From: Nocardioides sp. CFH 31398
Lineage (GTDB): Bacteria; Actinomycetota; Actinomycetes; Propionibacteriales; Nocardioidaceae
NCBI RefSeq assembly: GCF_022436705.1
Contig: NZ_JAKUHT010000008.1
Span: 1 to 64,000, forward strand
DNA length: 64,000 nucleotides
Direction of reading: 5' to 3'
A program made the position numbers and the translations under genes. Positions 23,996 through 34,650 of this stretch are shown in pieces. The notes beneath the pieces were generated by a model, which was not told the origin of the DNA, made no database searches, and saw only the letters and a list, made by a program, of their open reading frames with translations. Numbering within the stretch: the stretch's first letter is position 1; the number at the start of each line of letters is the position of its first letter.

Positions 23996-25789
23996 CTACT
24001 TGATCTCGCAGACCACCGCACCGTTGCTCAGCGTCGCGCCGACCTCGGCCTGCAGGCCCGTGACGGTGCCGGCCTTGTGGGCCGTGAGCGACTGCTCCAT
24101 CTTCATGGCCTCGATGACCACGACGGTGTCGCCCTCGGCCACCTCGTCGCCCTCGGAGACGACGACCTTCACGACCGTGCCCTGCATGGGGGAGGTGACG
24201 GCGTCGCCGGAGGCGGCCGCGCCGCCGCCGGCCTTCTTGCGCTTGCGCTTCGCGGGGGCCGCGCCGCCCGCGGCGCCACCGCCACCGAGGGCGAGGCCCG
24301 CGGGGAGGCTCACCTCGAGGCGGCGTCCGCCGACCTCGACGGTGACGCGCTGGCGCTCGCCGGCACCCTCGTCCTCGTCGTCCGCCGCGCCGCCGGAGTA
24401 GGGCTCGATCTGGTTGTCGAAGTCCGTCTCGATCCAGGTCGTGTAGACGGTGAAGTCGCCCTCGCCGGACGGCGTCGAGGCCCCGACGTACGCCGGGTCG
24501 GTGACGATCGCGCGGTGGAACGGGATGACGGTGGGCATGCCGTCGACGTCGAACTCCGCCAGCGCGCGGCGGGAGCGCTCGAGCGCCTGGGTGCGGTCGC
24601 GGCCGGTGACGATGAGCTTGGCGATGAGGGAGTCGAAGCTGCCCGGGACCGTCTCGCCGTTCTCGTAGCCGCCGTCGATGCGGACGCCGGGGCCCTGCGG
24701 CGGGCTCCAGCGGGTCAGCGTGCCGGGGGCGGGCAGGAAGTTGCGGCCGCCGTCCTCGGCGTTGATGCGGAACTCGATGGAGTGGCCGCGGACCTCGGGG
24801 TCGTCGTACCCGAGCTCCTCGCCGGCGGCGACGCGGAACATCTCGCGGACGAGGTCGATGCCGGTGACCTCCTCGGAGACGCAGTGCTCCACCTGGAGGC
24901 GGGTGTTGACCTCGAGGAAGGAGATGGTGCCGTCCTGGGCGACGAGGAACTCGCAGGTGCCGGCGCCGACGTACCCGGCCTCCCGCAGGATCGCCTTCGA
25001 CGACTCGTACAGCCGGGTCACCTGGTCCTCGGTGAGGAACGGCGCGGGTGCCTCCTCGACGAGCTTCTGGTGGCGGCGCTGCAGCGAGCAGTCGCGGGTC
25101 GACACCACGACGACGTTGCCGTGCTGGTCGGCCAGGCACTGGGTCTCGACGTGGCGGGGGCGGTCGAGGAACTTCTCGACGAAGCACTCGCCCCGGCCGA
25201 ACGCGCCCTCGGCCTCCCGGACGGCGGACTCGAAGGCGCTGGCGACCTCCTTCATCTCGCGGGCGACCTTGAGGCCGCGCCCGCCGCCACCGAAGGCCGC
25301 CTTGATGGCGATCGGCAGGCCGTGCTCCTCGGCGAAGGCCACGGCCTCGTCGGGGCCGTCGAGCGGGTCCTTGGTGCCCGGCGCCAGCGGGGCGCCGACC
25401 TTCTCGGCGATGTGACGGGCCTTGACCTTGTCGCCCAGGTTCTCGATCGCGGACGGCGGGGGCCCGATCCAGACCAGCCCGGCGTCGATGACCGCGGTCG
25501 CGAAGTCGGCGTTCTCGGCGAGGAAGCCGTAACCCGGGTGGACGGAGTCGGCGCCGGACTCCTTCGCGACCCTCACGATCTTCTCGATGTCGAGGTAGGA
25601 CTCCGCCGGCGTCGAGCCCCCCAGCGAGTACGCCTCGTCCGCGACCCGCACGTGGACGGCGTCGCGGTCGGGGTCGGCGTACACGGCGACCGAGCCGATG
25701 CCGGCGTCGCGGCAGGCGCGGATGACGCGGACGGCGATCTCGCCGCGATTCGCGATGAGGACCTTCTGGAGGGGGACGACCTCGGGCAC
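23996..25789 (-). CDS. accA3: Acyl-CoA carboxylase alpha subunit (biotin carboxylase plus biotin carrier)
   Basis: 597 residues. The biotin carboxylase half (1-450) begins [20 protein letters not shown] and contains [15 protein letters not shown], the active-site [20 protein letters not shown] and the usual C-terminal lid. After a variable linker rich in Gly/Ala/Lys, the biotin carrier domain ends with EAMKME (biotinyl lysine at about 563). It carboxylates biotin for the AccD beta subunits that make malonyl- or methylmalonyl-CoA. The GTG at 25789 follows GAAGGAG. A smaller ATP-grasp protein lacking biotin was ruled out by the carrier domain. It corresponds in type and context to mycobacterial Rv3285. 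Confidence 0.93.
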   Translation of the reverse strand: MPEVVPLQKVLIANRGEIAVRVIRACRDAGIGSVAVYADPDRDAVHVRVADEAYSLGGSTPAESYLDIEKIVRVAKESGADSVHPGYGFLAENADFATAVIDAGLVWIGPPPSAIENLGDKVKARHIAEKVGAPLAPGTKDPLDGPDEAVAFAEEHGLPIAIKAAFGGGGRGLKVAREMKEVASAFESAVREAEGAFGRGECFVEKFLDRPRHVETQCLADQHGNVVVVSTRDCSLQRRHQKLVEEAPAPFLTEDQVTRLYESSKAILREAGYVGAGTCEFLVAQDGTISFLEVNTRLQVEHCVSEEVTGIDLVREMFRVAAGEELGYDDPEVRGHSIEFRINAEDGGRNFLPAPGTLTRWSPPQGPGVRIDGGYENGETVPGSFDSLIAKLIVTGRDRTQALERSRRALAEFDVDGMPTVIPFHRAIVTDPAYVGASTPSGEGDFTVYTTWIETDFDNQIEPYSGGAADDEDEGAGERQRVTVEVGGRRLEVSLPAGLALGGGGAAGGAAPAKRKRKKAGGGAAASGDAVTSPMQGTVVKVVVSEGDEVAEGDTVVVIEAMKMEQSLTAHKAGTVTGLQAEVGATLSNGAVVCEIK

Positions 25790-25911
25790 TGAACGGCTCC
25801 TTCGACGACTGCGCGGCAGCGTAGCGCCCCGGGGTGTCCGTGACGCCGCGTGCTCACGCGGGCCTAGGGTTGTGCGCGGCGTCACCACGGGCGCCCCGGA
25901 AGCAGAGCCCT

Positions 25912-27267
25912 GTGCTTCCTGGTTTCCTGCGCCGTGAGCGCATCGTCGCCGGCCCCGGCTTCAACCGTTGGTTGATCCCGCCGGCCGCGCTCGCCGTCCA
26001 CCTCAGCATCGGCCAGGTCTACGCGACGAGCGTCTACCGCTCCACGCTGCAGGAGGAGTTCGCCGCCTCCGAGACGGCGATCGGCTTCATCTTCTCGATC
26101 GCCATCGTGATGCTCGGGCTGTCGTCCTTCGCGATGGGCACCTGGGTCGACCGCAACGGTCCCCGGGCCGCGATGGCCCTGTCGATGGTGTTCTGGGTGT
26201 CCGGCTTCCTCGTCGGTGCGCTGGGCATCGCGAGCGCGCAGCTCTGGCTCGTCTACCTCGGGTACGGCGTCCTCGGCGGCATCGGCCTCGGGATCGGCTA
26301 CATCTCGCCGGTCTCGACGCTGATCAAGTGGTTCCCCGACCGGCCCGGCCTGGCCACCGGCATGGCGATCATGGGCTTCGGTGGCGGGGCCCTCGTGGCG
26401 AGCCCGCTGTCGGGACGTCTGCTCTCGCTGTACGACGGCGACTTCGACCCGTCGTCCGCTGACTCGGTGGCCTCGAGCGGCGCCCTCGTGAGCCTCTTCC
26501 TCACGCTGGCGGTCGTCTACGCGATCTTCATGTCCTTCGGCGCGTTCATCGTCCGCGTGCCCGCGGACGACTGGAAGCCCGCCGGGTTCGACCCCGAGCA
26601 GGCCAGGAAGAGCGACATGATCTCCACGGCGAGCGTGACCGCCAGCAACGCGCTCAAGACCCCGCAGTTCTGGCTGCTGTGGGTCGTCCTGTTCTGCAAC
26701 GTCACCGCCGGCATCGGCATCCTCGAGCAGGCCTCCGGACTGATCCAGGACGCCTTCTCGTCGGTCACGCCGGCCGCCGCCGCGGGCTTCGTGGGCCTGC
26801 TGTCCATCGCCAACATGGCCGGCCGGTTCGTGTGGTCGACGACGTCCGACAAGATCGGGCGCAAGCCGACGTACATGCTCTACCTGGGCGGCGGCGCGAT
26901 CCTGTACGCGCTGTTCGCGACCGTCGGCTCCAGCTCGATCGTCGTCTTCCTGTTGCTCGCCGTCCTCATGCTGTCGTTCTACGGCGGTGGGTTCGCCACC
27001 ATCCCGGCCTACCTGCGCGACCTCTTCGGCACGCTCCAGGTCGGCGCGATCCACGGACGCCTGCTGACGGCGTGGTCAGCGGCCGGCGTGGCCGGGCCGC
27101 TCATCCTGAACGGCATCCTGGACCTCACCGGCGCCGTGACCATCGCCCTGTTCGTCATGGTCGGCCTGCTGGCCGTCGGGTTCCTCGCGAACCTGATGGT
27201 CAAGCCGGTGGACTCCAAGTGGCACGAGCCCGAGACCGACCCGGCCCTGAAGGGAAGCAACGCATGA
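25912..27267 (+). CDS. OFA-family MFS transporter (oxalate/formate antiporter-like)
   Basis: About 451 residues with twelve membrane helices. The N-terminal [20 protein letters not shown] and the segment [20 protein letters not shown] are hallmarks of the OFA group. It is followed by [20 protein letters not shown] at the start of the second half and [18 protein letters not shown] as loop 8-9. The substrate is uncertain: monocarboxylates or dicarboxylates are known for the family. The frame is open from an ATG at 25834, but the GTG at 25912 fits the family length better. It overlaps a 36-residue partner gene by four bases and diverges from accA3. Confidence 0.85.
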   Translation: MLPGFLRRERIVAGPGFNRWLIPPAALAVHLSIGQVYATSVYRSTLQEEFAASETAIGFIFSIAIVMLGLSSFAMGTWVDRNGPRAAMALSMVFWVSGFLVGALGIASAQLWLVYLGYGVLGGIGLGIGYISPVSTLIKWFPDRPGLATGMAIMGFGGGALVASPLSGRLLSLYDGDFDPSSADSVASSGALVSLFLTLAVVYAIFMSFGAFIVRVPADDWKPAGFDPEQARKSDMISTASVTASNALKTPQFWLLWVVLFCNVTAGIGILEQASGLIQDAFSSVTPAAAAGFVGLLSIANMAGRFVWSTTSDKIGRKPTYMLYLGGGAILYALFATVGSSSIVVFLLLAVLMLSFYGGGFATIPAYLRDLFGTLQVGAIHGRLLTAWSAAGVAGPLILNGILDLTGAVTIALFVMVGLLAVGFLANLMVKPVDSKWHEPETDPALKGSNA

Positions 27268-27374
27268 CGGACAACAAGGGGTTCATCGCCTTCGCCTGGG
27301 CGCTCGTGGCGCTGCCGCTGGCGTACGGCCTCGTCGAGACGCTCGTCCGCGTCTCGGCGCTGTTCACCGGGTAG
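27264..27374 (+). CDS. MFS transporter small subunit-like membrane peptide
   Basis: 36 residues: a short polar start (MTDNKG), one membrane helix (FIAFAWALVALPLAYGLVET) and a C-terminal amphipathic stretch. Its ATG overlaps the stop of the OFA transporter (ATGA), so translation is coupled. A family of one-helix peptides encoded right behind OFA transporters is recognised in public annotation as an MFS small subunit. The name comes from context, and whether it is required for transport is not known. Confidence 0.78.
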   Translation: MTDNKGFIAFAWALVALPLAYGLVETLVRVSALFTG

Positions 27375-27390
27375 CGCCGCCTCGGCCGCT

Positions 27391-27437
27391 GGTTAACAAC
27401 CGCTAACCACCTCGGGTAGTCTGGGTCACATGACCCA
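27391..27437 (+). promoter_or_regulatory. fadE promoter with two inverted repeats
   Basis: GGTTAACAACCGCTAACC (27391-27408) is an inverted repeat with GGTTA/TAACC arms. TAGTCT at 27417-27422 is a TANNNT -10 ending 7 nt before the ATG. TGGGTCA-CA-TGACCCA (27422-27437) is a perfect 16-bp palindrome that spans the predicted start of transcription and the ATG. Both palindromes are candidate operators. Confidence 0.6.
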
Positions 27438-28629
27438 CGGTTTCGAGCTGTCCCGCGAGCACGAGGAGTTCCGCCGGAGCGTCCGGGACTTCGCCGAGTC
27501 CCAGATCGCGCCCCACGCGGCGCAGTGGGACCGCGAGCACCACTTCCCGACCGACGTGGTGCAGCAGATGGGCAAGATGGGGCTGTTCGGCCTGACCGCT
27601 CCCGAGGAGTACGGCGGCGCCGGGCTCTCCGGGTCCGACGGCGGCTTCACCTCGCTGTGCCTCGCGATCGAGGAGATCGGCCGCGTCGACCAGTCCATGG
27701 GCATCACCCTCGAGGCCGCCGTGGGTCTCGGCATCAACCCGATCCTCACCTTCGGCACCGCGGAGCAGAAGGAGCGCTGGCTGCCCGCGCTCGTCGCCGG
27801 CGAGGCCGTGGCGGGCTTCGGCCTGACCGAGCCCGGCGCGGGCTCCGACGCGGGCGCCACCCGGACCAAGGCCGTCCTCGACGGCGGCGAGTGGGTCGTC
27901 GACGGCGCGAAGCAGTTCATCACCAACTCCGGCTCCGACATCACCTCGCTGGTGACCGTGACCGCCCGCACCGGGACCCGTGAGGCGGCCGACGGCTCCA
28001 CCAAGCCGGAGATCTCGACGATCGTCGTCCCGGCGGGGACGCCCGGCTTCACCGCCGAGAAGGCCTACGACAAGCTCGGCTGGCACGCGTCCGACACCCA
28101 CCCGCTGACCTTCACCGGCGCGCGGGTCCCCGAGGACCACCTCCTCGGAGAGCGGGGCCGCGGCTACGCGCAGTTCCTCGCCACCCTGGACGACGGCCGC
28201 GTCGCCATCGCCGCCCTCGCGGTCGGTTGCATCCAGGCGTGCCTCGACATGAGCCTCGAGTACGCCGGGCAGCGGCAGACGTTCGGCGGGCCCATCGGCC
28301 GCAAGCAGGGCGTCGCGTTCCAGATCGCCGACCTCGAGGTCATGCTCCGCACCGCGCGCCTGCTGACGTACTCCGCGGCCGCGATGAAGGACGCTGGCGC
28401 CCCGCTGAAGGAGTTCAAGCAGGCTGCCGCGGTCGCGAAGCTGCAGACCACCGAGGCCGCCGTCTCCGCCACCCGCATCGCCACGCAGGTCTTCGGCGGC
28501 TACGGGTTCATGGAGGAGTACCCGGTGGCCCGCTTCTACCGCGACGCCAAGGTCCTGGAGATCGGCGAGGGCACCTCCGAGGTGCAGCGCATGCTCATCG
28601 CGCGGGGCCTCGGCCTGCCGGTCGAGTAG
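27430..28629 (+). CDS. Acyl-CoA dehydrogenase (FadE25-like)
   Basis: 399 residues with all three domains of the family. Helical N-terminus; beta domain with GFGLTEPGAGSDAGATRTKA (FAD and substrate contact) and KQFITNSGSDITSL; C-terminal helical domain with RQTFGGPIGRKQGVAFQIAD and QVFGGYGFMEEYPVARFYRD. The final motif EIGEGTSEVQRMLIAR carries the catalytic glutamate position. It oxidises acyl-CoA to trans-2-enoyl-CoA with electrons passing to ETF. From context it is the equivalent of mycobacterial fadE25 (Rv3274c). A leaderless start at the ATG 27430 is likely. Confidence 0.9.
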   Translation: MTHGFELSREHEEFRRSVRDFAESQIAPHAAQWDREHHFPTDVVQQMGKMGLFGLTAPEEYGGAGLSGSDGGFTSLCLAIEEIGRVDQSMGITLEAAVGLGINPILTFGTAEQKERWLPALVAGEAVAGFGLTEPGAGSDAGATRTKAVLDGGEWVVDGAKQFITNSGSDITSLVTVTARTGTREAADGSTKPEISTIVVPAGTPGFTAEKAYDKLGWHASDTHPLTFTGARVPEDHLLGERGRGYAQFLATLDDGRVAIAALAVGCIQACLDMSLEYAGQRQTFGGPIGRKQGVAFQIADLEVMLRTARLLTYSAAAMKDAGAPLKEFKQAAAVAKLQTTEAAVSATRIATQVFGGYGFMEEYPVARFYRDAKVLEIGEGTSEVQRMLIARGLGLPVE

Positions 28630-28658
28630 CCCGGAGCGGCCCGGGTACCCTCGCCCGC

Positions 28659-29186
28659 GTGGGAACGTGGCGCAGGAGGGGCACCGAGGGCGTCAAGTTC
28701 GCCGGCGTGGGCACGATCTCGACCGTCGTGTCGTTCGTCCTGTTCAACGTGCTGCTCCACGGGGTCTGGATCTTCGACGACCCCTGGCTCGCCGACATGC
28801 CGATCACCGCGTACGTCGTGGCGAACACCGTCGGCATGGTCCTCACCTACGTCGGCAGCCGCACGTGGGCGTTCCGCAACCGTGAGACCCACGGCAGCGG
28901 CGGCGTCGTGTCGTTCGTCGTCATCAACGTCACGACGATGGCGATCCCGGTCGCGCTGCTCTGGGTCAGCCGCAACCTGCTCGGGCTGACCGACCCGATC
29001 TCGGACAACATCGCCGCCAACGTCGTCGGGCTCGCGCTCGGCTTCGTGGCCCGGTTCTACCTGTTCCGGAAGTTCGTCTTCACGAAGCCGGAGCGCCCGG
29101 GTCGGACGGGCCCGGCGGGGGAGTCCACAGGTCGGGCCAGCGCAGGCCGAGCTCCCGCAGCAGCTCCCGCAGCAGGGGAAGGCTGA
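28659..29186 (+). CDS. GtrA-family membrane protein
   Basis: 175 residues with four membrane helices typical of GtrA: FAGVGTISTVVSFVLFNVLL, then TAYVVANTVGMVLTYVGSRT, then VSFVVINVTTMAIPVALLWV and a fourth ending FVARFYLFRKFVF. GtrA proteins are thought to move or flip polyprenyl-linked sugars for surface glycans; direct activity data are few. The GTG at 28659 follows TACCCT by 7 nt. The 3' end overlaps the convergent maf gene by 107 bp, and the last 30 residues are a low-complexity Ala/Pro tail encoded in that overlap. Confidence 0.85.
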   Translation: MGTWRRRGTEGVKFAGVGTISTVVSFVLFNVLLHGVWIFDDPWLADMPITAYVVANTVGMVLTYVGSRTWAFRNRETHGSGGVVSFVVINVTTMAIPVALLWVSRNLLGLTDPISDNIAANVVGLALGFVARFYLFRKFVFTKPERPGRTGPAGESTGRASAGRAPAAAPAAGEG

Positions 29187-29718
29187 GCCCGACCACCGCG
29201 TGGTGGTCGCCCTCGACCCCGGTGACGAACGCCCCGCCGTACCCGTCGACGGTGAACGCCCCCGCGACGTGCAGCGGCTCACCGGTCGCGACGTAGTCGG
29301 CGATCTCGTCGTCGTCGACCTCGGCGAAGTGGACGACGGTGGACGCGGTCCGCGACACCACCCGGCCGTCGGGGGCGCGCAGGCTGTGCCCCGAGTGCAG
29401 GACGCCGGAGCGACCGCGCATCACCTGCCACCGGGCGGTCGCCTCGGCGGCGTCGACGGGCTTGCCGTAGGCCTCGCCGTCCAGCTCGAGCACCGAGTCG
29501 CAGCCGAGCACCAGCGCGTCGTCGGCGACGTCGTCACGCGCCACCACCGCGGCGCACTTCATCCGGGCCAGCTCGAGCGCGAGGTCGGCCGGCGCGAGGC
29601 CGGTCACCTGCTCCTCGTCGACGCCGGACACGATGACCGTCGGCTCCACGCCCGCGGCGCGCAACGTGGCGAGGCGGGCGGGGGAGGCGGAGGCCAGGAC
29701 CAGGGGCTGGGCTCCCAT
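29080..29718 (-). CDS. maf: Maf-family nucleotide pyrophosphatase
   Basis: 212 residues. The N-terminal LVLASASPARLATLRAAGVE is the invariant Maf SxSPRR-type motif with alanine in place of one arginine. LGCDSVLELDGEAYGKPVDA carries the catalytic aspartate region. GAFTVDGYGGAFVTGVEGDH matches the family GxFxIxGxGxxFVxxIxGxxxxVVGLPL motif, ending VVGLSLPLL. These house-cleaning enzymes hydrolyse non-canonical dNTP/NTPs to monophosphates. It is 21 bp downstream of accE on the same strand, as in mycobacteria (Rv3280-Rv3282). Confidence 0.9.
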   Translation of the reverse strand: MGAQPLVLASASPARLATLRAAGVEPTVIVSGVDEEQVTGLAPADLALELARMKCAAVVARDDVADDALVLGCDSVLELDGEAYGKPVDAAEATARWQVMRGRSGVLHSGHSLRAPDGRVVSRTASTVVHFAEVDDDEIADYVATGEPLHVAGAFTVDGYGGAFVTGVEGDHHAVVGLSLPLLRELLRELGLRWPDLWTPPPGPSDPGAPAS

Positions 29719-29739
29719 CAGCGCACCATCAGCGGGGCG

Positions 29740-29963
29740 TCACCGCGGCAGGCCGCTCGCGCGCCAGGCGCCCGGGCCGGCCTGGTGCGGGGTGCGCAGG
29801 CGGCGGGCGGGCCGTGACCACTCCGAGGGACGACGGGGGGCCGGGGCCTCGCCGCCGCCCGAGGCCGCCGCGACCACGGCCACCAGGGCCGCCAGCTCCT
29901 CGGGGGTCGGGTCGCCCTTGACGACCCTCAGGAAGGGCGGCGACGGCGCCTGGTCGTCGGCGC

Positions 29964-29967
<4 letters not shown>
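29740..29967 (-). CDS. accE: Acyl-CoA carboxylase epsilon subunit
   Basis: 75 residues with [20 protein letters not shown], the defining motif of the actinobacterial AccE/PccE family, followed by an Ala/Gly linker and a basic Trp-containing tail ([10 protein letters not shown]). The subunit joins or stimulates the AccA3-AccD5 complex in mycobacteria. Its ATG overlaps the stop of accD by four bases, so the beta and epsilon subunits are translationally coupled. Confidence 0.9.
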
Positions 29968-31610
<1,643 letters not shown>

Positions 31611-31629
31611 GTGCGTCAACCTAGTACGC
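31611..31629. promoter_or_regulatory. 19-bp divergent promoter between accD and birA
   Basis: The whole spacer between the two GTG codons is 19 bp. On the minus strand TAGGTT (31623-31618) ends 7 nt before the accD GTG. A plus-strand -10 for birA would have to overlap the same bases (CAACCT at 31617-31622). Both messages would be leaderless and the promoters mutually exclusive. Confidence 0.65.
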
Positions 31630-32442
31630 GTGAGCCGCGCCCCGGAGTCCCGTCCGCCGCTGGATCCGCGTCGCCTGGGGCCGGACAGCCTGCCCAGGGG
31701 GCTGCGGGTCGAGGTCGTCGGTGCGACGCCCTCGACCAACGCCGACGTCGCGGCCCGCGCCGCCGCCGGCGAGCAGGCGGGTCTCGTGCTCGTCACCGAG
31801 CACCAGACCGCCGGGCGCGGCCGGCTGGACCGGGTGTGGACGACGCCGCCCCGCGCCTGCCTCACGTTCTCCACCCTGCTGCGTCCCGAGGTGCCGATGC
31901 CGCACTGGCCGTGGCTGCCGCTGCTGACCGGGTACGCCGTCGCCGCGGCGCTCCGCACCCACCTCGCGGACCCCGGCCTCGTCGGCCTGAAGTGGCCCAA
32001 CGACGTCCTGCTCGACGAGCGCAAGGTCGCCGGCATCCTGGTCGAGCGCCACGAGACCCCCACCGGGCCCGTCGCCGTGGTCGGGATCGGGCTCAACGTG
32101 ACGCTGCGCGAGGACGAGCTGCCCGTGGAGCACGCCACCTCGGTGCTGCTCGCCGGCGGCGGACCGGTGCCCGACCGCGAGGACCTCCTGCTGAGCGTCC
32201 TGAGGGAGCTCGCCACGGCGTACGACGCGTGGCGCAGCGAGCCGGCGGGCGAGCGGCTGCGGGCCTCGTACGCCGCCGCGTGCTCGACCGTGGGGCGACG
32301 GGTCCGGGTCGAGCTGCCCGTCGGCCCGCCGCTGACCGGCACCGCCGTGGCCGTCGACGCCGGCGGGCGCCTCGTGGTGGACGACGGCACCACCCGTCTG
32401 CCGGTGGGTGCCGGGGACGTGGTCCACGTGCGTCCCGCCTGA
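31630..32442 (+). CDS. birA: Biotin--[acetyl-CoA-carboxylase] ligase
   Basis: 270 residues without the N-terminal helix-turn-helix of E. coli BirA, so a group I ligase that does not repress transcription. The catalytic domain has [16 protein letters not shown], the biotinyl-AMP loop [17 protein letters not shown], and [19 protein letters not shown] with the catalytic lysine. The C-terminal SH3-like domain ends [12 protein letters not shown]. It attaches biotin to the AccA3 and Pyc carrier lysines, both encoded in this window. The GTG at 31630 is the only start that keeps the divergent promoter. Confidence 0.93.
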   Translation: MSRAPESRPPLDPRRLGPDSLPRGLRVEVVGATPSTNADVAARAAAGEQAGLVLVTEHQTAGRGRLDRVWTTPPRACLTFSTLLRPEVPMPHWPWLPLLTGYAVAAALRTHLADPGLVGLKWPNDVLLDERKVAGILVERHETPTGPVAVVGIGLNVTLREDELPVEHATSVLLAGGGPVPDREDLLLSVLRELATAYDAWRSEPAGERLRASYAAACSTVGRRVRVELPVGPPLTGTAVAVDAGGRLVVDDGTTRLPVGAGDVVHVRPA

Positions 32443-32504
32443 GTCGTCGGCCCGTCGTCCCTCGACTGCGCCGCCCGTCGGTGGAGGGTGACAGACTGCG
32501 AGCC

Positions 32505-33014
32505 GTGACCTTCCCCACCCGTCTGCTGAACGACGGCGAGCGCGTCGTCGTCTCGACGCGGACGCACGTGAAGGTCCTGCTGCTGCCCCTCCTGGTGCTG
32601 CTGGTGACCCTCGTCGGCGCGGTGCTGCTGGCCCGGCTCGGCACGGGCACGACGGAGCAGGTCCTCGACTACGTGGCCTGGGGCCTCGCCGCGGTCGTGG
32701 TGCTGTGGTTCGTCGTCCGGCCGTTCCTGCGGTGGTGGACGACGACGTACACCTTCACCGACCGGCGCTTCGTGGCCCGCTCCGGCGTCATCGCCAAGGA
32801 GGGCCGCACCATCCCGCTGAACCGCATCAGCGGCGTCGACTTCGACATCGGGATCCTCGACCGGATGCTCGGCTGCGGCACGCTCGTGGTCTCCGACGCG
32901 TCCGTCGAGGGGCGGGTGGAGCTGCACGACATCCCCCGGGTGGAGCGGGTGCAGCTGCAGGTCGCCGAGGAGCTGCACCGCCTCGGCGAGCGACGCGGGG
33001 ACGACGGCTCCTGA
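32505..33014 (+). CDS. PH (bPH2/DUF304) domain membrane protein
   Basis: 169 residues. Two hydrophobic helices (about 22-40 and 53-70) are followed by a bacterial PH domain: [20 protein letters not shown], then [20 protein letters not shown], then [20 protein letters not shown]. It should be anchored in the membrane with the domain in the cytoplasm. The family is linked to membrane stress and fusion-like roles, and no activity is known for this clade. The equivalent protein sits beside birA in mycobacteria (Rv3278c). Confidence 0.85.
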   Translation: MTFPTRLLNDGERVVVSTRTHVKVLLLPLLVLLVTLVGAVLLARLGTGTTEQVLDYVAWGLAAVVVLWFVVRPFLRWWTTTYTFTDRRFVARSGVIAKEGRTIPLNRISGVDFDIGILDRMLGCGTLVVSDASVEGRVELHDIPRVERVQLQVAEELHRLGERRGDDGS

Positions 33015-33015
33015 C

Positions 33016-34155
33016 GTGGGTCCCGACGACATGGACGACAACCCGGACGACAACCCGGGCGGCAACCCGGGCGGCAACCCGGACAGCGACCCGGACGACG
33101 CCCTCGAGGAGGCCGCCAGCCCCGGCGAGGCGGCCACCTCACGCCTGGAGGAGGCGATCCTCGGGGAGCGCCCGACCCTGACCGGGGCCGAGGTCGCCGA
33201 GCGGGCGGGCGTCGACCCCGACCAGGCCCGCCGGATGTGGCGGGCGCTCGGCTTCCCCGAGCTCGAGGGCGGCGAGGACGACGACAGCCGGGGGACCCCG
33301 GGCGTCGTGGGGTTCACCACCGCCGACGTCGACGCGGTCCGTGACCTGTACGCGACGGCCGGGCACGGCCTCATCGACGTCGACACCGCCGTCACCCTGG
33401 CGCGGGCGGTCGGCCAGACCATGAGCCGGCTCGCGGACTGGGAGGTCGCCACCCTGGTGACCCGGATCGAGCAGCTCGAGGCGCAGGCCCGGGCGAAGGC
33501 CAAGGCGTCGGGCAGCGAGGAGCCCCGGCCCGGTCGGGCGGACCTCGCGCTCAAGCTGGTCGAGGACATCGGCGGCGGGTTCGAGTCCCTCCTCGTCTAC
33601 ACCTGGCGTCGCCACCTCGCCGCCGCCGTGGCGCGGCTGGAGGCGCTCAGCGCGGCCGAGGAGGACCTCCACACCGCCAACCTGACTGTCGGGTTCGCCG
33701 ACATCGTCAGCTTCACCGCCCTGTCGAACCGTCTGGAGCACGACCGGATCGGCGACCTCGTCGAGCTCTTCGAGCTGCGTTGCCACGACGTCGTCGGCGC
33801 GCACCGCGGTCGCGTGATCAAGAGCATCGGCGACTCGGTGCTGTTCCTCAACGACGACGCCGGCCGGGCGATGCGCACCGCCGAGGGGATCATCACCGTC
33901 ATCGGGCGGGACCGGAAGATGCCCGACGTCCGCGTCGGCCTCGCCAGCGGCGCGGTGACCCTCCGCCTGGGCGACGTCTTCGGGCCGCCGGTCAACATGG
34001 CGGCCCGGCTCACCGCCGTCGCCCGCCGCAACCGGGTGATCGTGGACGCCAGGACGGCGGAGCTCCTGCCCTCGCAGTACGAGACCCGGCGCCTGCCCGC
34101 CCGACCGGTGCGCGGCTTCGGCCTCGTCGAGCCGGTCGCCGTACGCCGCGCCTGA
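33016..34155 (+). CDS. Class III adenylate/guanylate cyclase-domain protein
   Basis: 379 residues. The first 35 residues are a low-complexity Asp/Asn/Pro/Gly repeat ([16 protein letters not shown]). A helical regulatory region (about 45-190) includes a winged-helix-like segment ([20 protein letters not shown]). The cyclase domain spans about 215-379: [20 protein letters not shown] has the first metal aspartate and [13 protein letters not shown] the second; [20 protein letters not shown] is the substrate/transition-state segment. It probably makes cAMP, and nucleotide specificity is not certain. It starts 1 bp after the PH gene stop at a GTG; an ATG at 33031 is an alternative. Confidence 0.85.
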   Translation: MGPDDMDDNPDDNPGGNPGGNPDSDPDDALEEAASPGEAATSRLEEAILGERPTLTGAEVAERAGVDPDQARRMWRALGFPELEGGEDDDSRGTPGVVGFTTADVDAVRDLYATAGHGLIDVDTAVTLARAVGQTMSRLADWEVATLVTRIEQLEAQARAKAKASGSEEPRPGRADLALKLVEDIGGGFESLLVYTWRRHLAAAVARLEALSAAEEDLHTANLTVGFADIVSFTALSNRLEHDRIGDLVELFELRCHDVVGAHRGRVIKSIGDSVLFLNDDAGRAMRTAEGIITVIGRDRKMPDVRVGLASGAVTLRLGDVFGPPVNMAARLTAVARRNRVIVDARTAELLPSQYETRRLPARPVRGFGLVEPVAVRRA

Positions 34156-34250
34156 GGGATCCCGGGTGCGCCGTCGGGCCCGTCGCACCCCCCGGTAAGG
34201 ATTTCGCCGTTCCGCCACGCCGAGGGTCGGGGCTCCCTACCGTTTCTGCT

Positions 34251-34583
34251 GTGTTCACCGCCCAGGACGTCCGCCTCGACCCCACCGGTCGCCGCGCGTG
34301 GCGCGCCGGGACGGAGCTCGGGCTCACCCGCAAGGAGTTCGACCTCCTCCAGGCGCTCATCTCGCGCGCCGGCGAGCTCGTGACCCGCGAGGAGCTGATG
34401 CGTGAGGTCTGGCACACGGACTTCTGGAGCTCGTCCAAGACGCTCGACGTCCACCTCGGGTGGCTGCGGCGCAAGCTCGGCGACGACCCGCGCAACCCCG
34501 GGCTGATCACCACGATCCGGGGCCGCGGGCTCCGGTTCGAGACCGTCGAGCCGGCCACCGAGAGCATCGTCGGCGCCTCCTGA
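34251..34583 (+). CDS. Stand-alone OmpR/PhoB-type winged-helix protein
   Basis: 110 residues. It consists only of a PhoB-like effector domain: LTRKEFDLLQALISRAGELV, then TREELMREVWHTDFWSSSKT, then LDVHLGWLRRKLGDDPRNPG and TIRGRGLRF. There is no receiver domain and no kinase gene nearby. It may act as an orphan DNA-binding regulator. The GTG at 34251 is preceded by TACCGT with a 7-nt gap, a strong leaderless signal that also argues against a lost upstream receiver domain. Confidence 0.85.
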   Translation: MFTAQDVRLDPTGRRAWRAGTELGLTRKEFDLLQALISRAGELVTREELMREVWHTDFWSSSKTLDVHLGWLRRKLGDDPRNPGLITTIRGRGLRFETVEPATESIVGAS

Positions 34584-34650
34584 CCCGTCACGGTCCGCCG
34601 CCGGCGGATCGGTCGTCGTCCGCGCCGGAGCGCTGACTAGGGTTGCCGCC

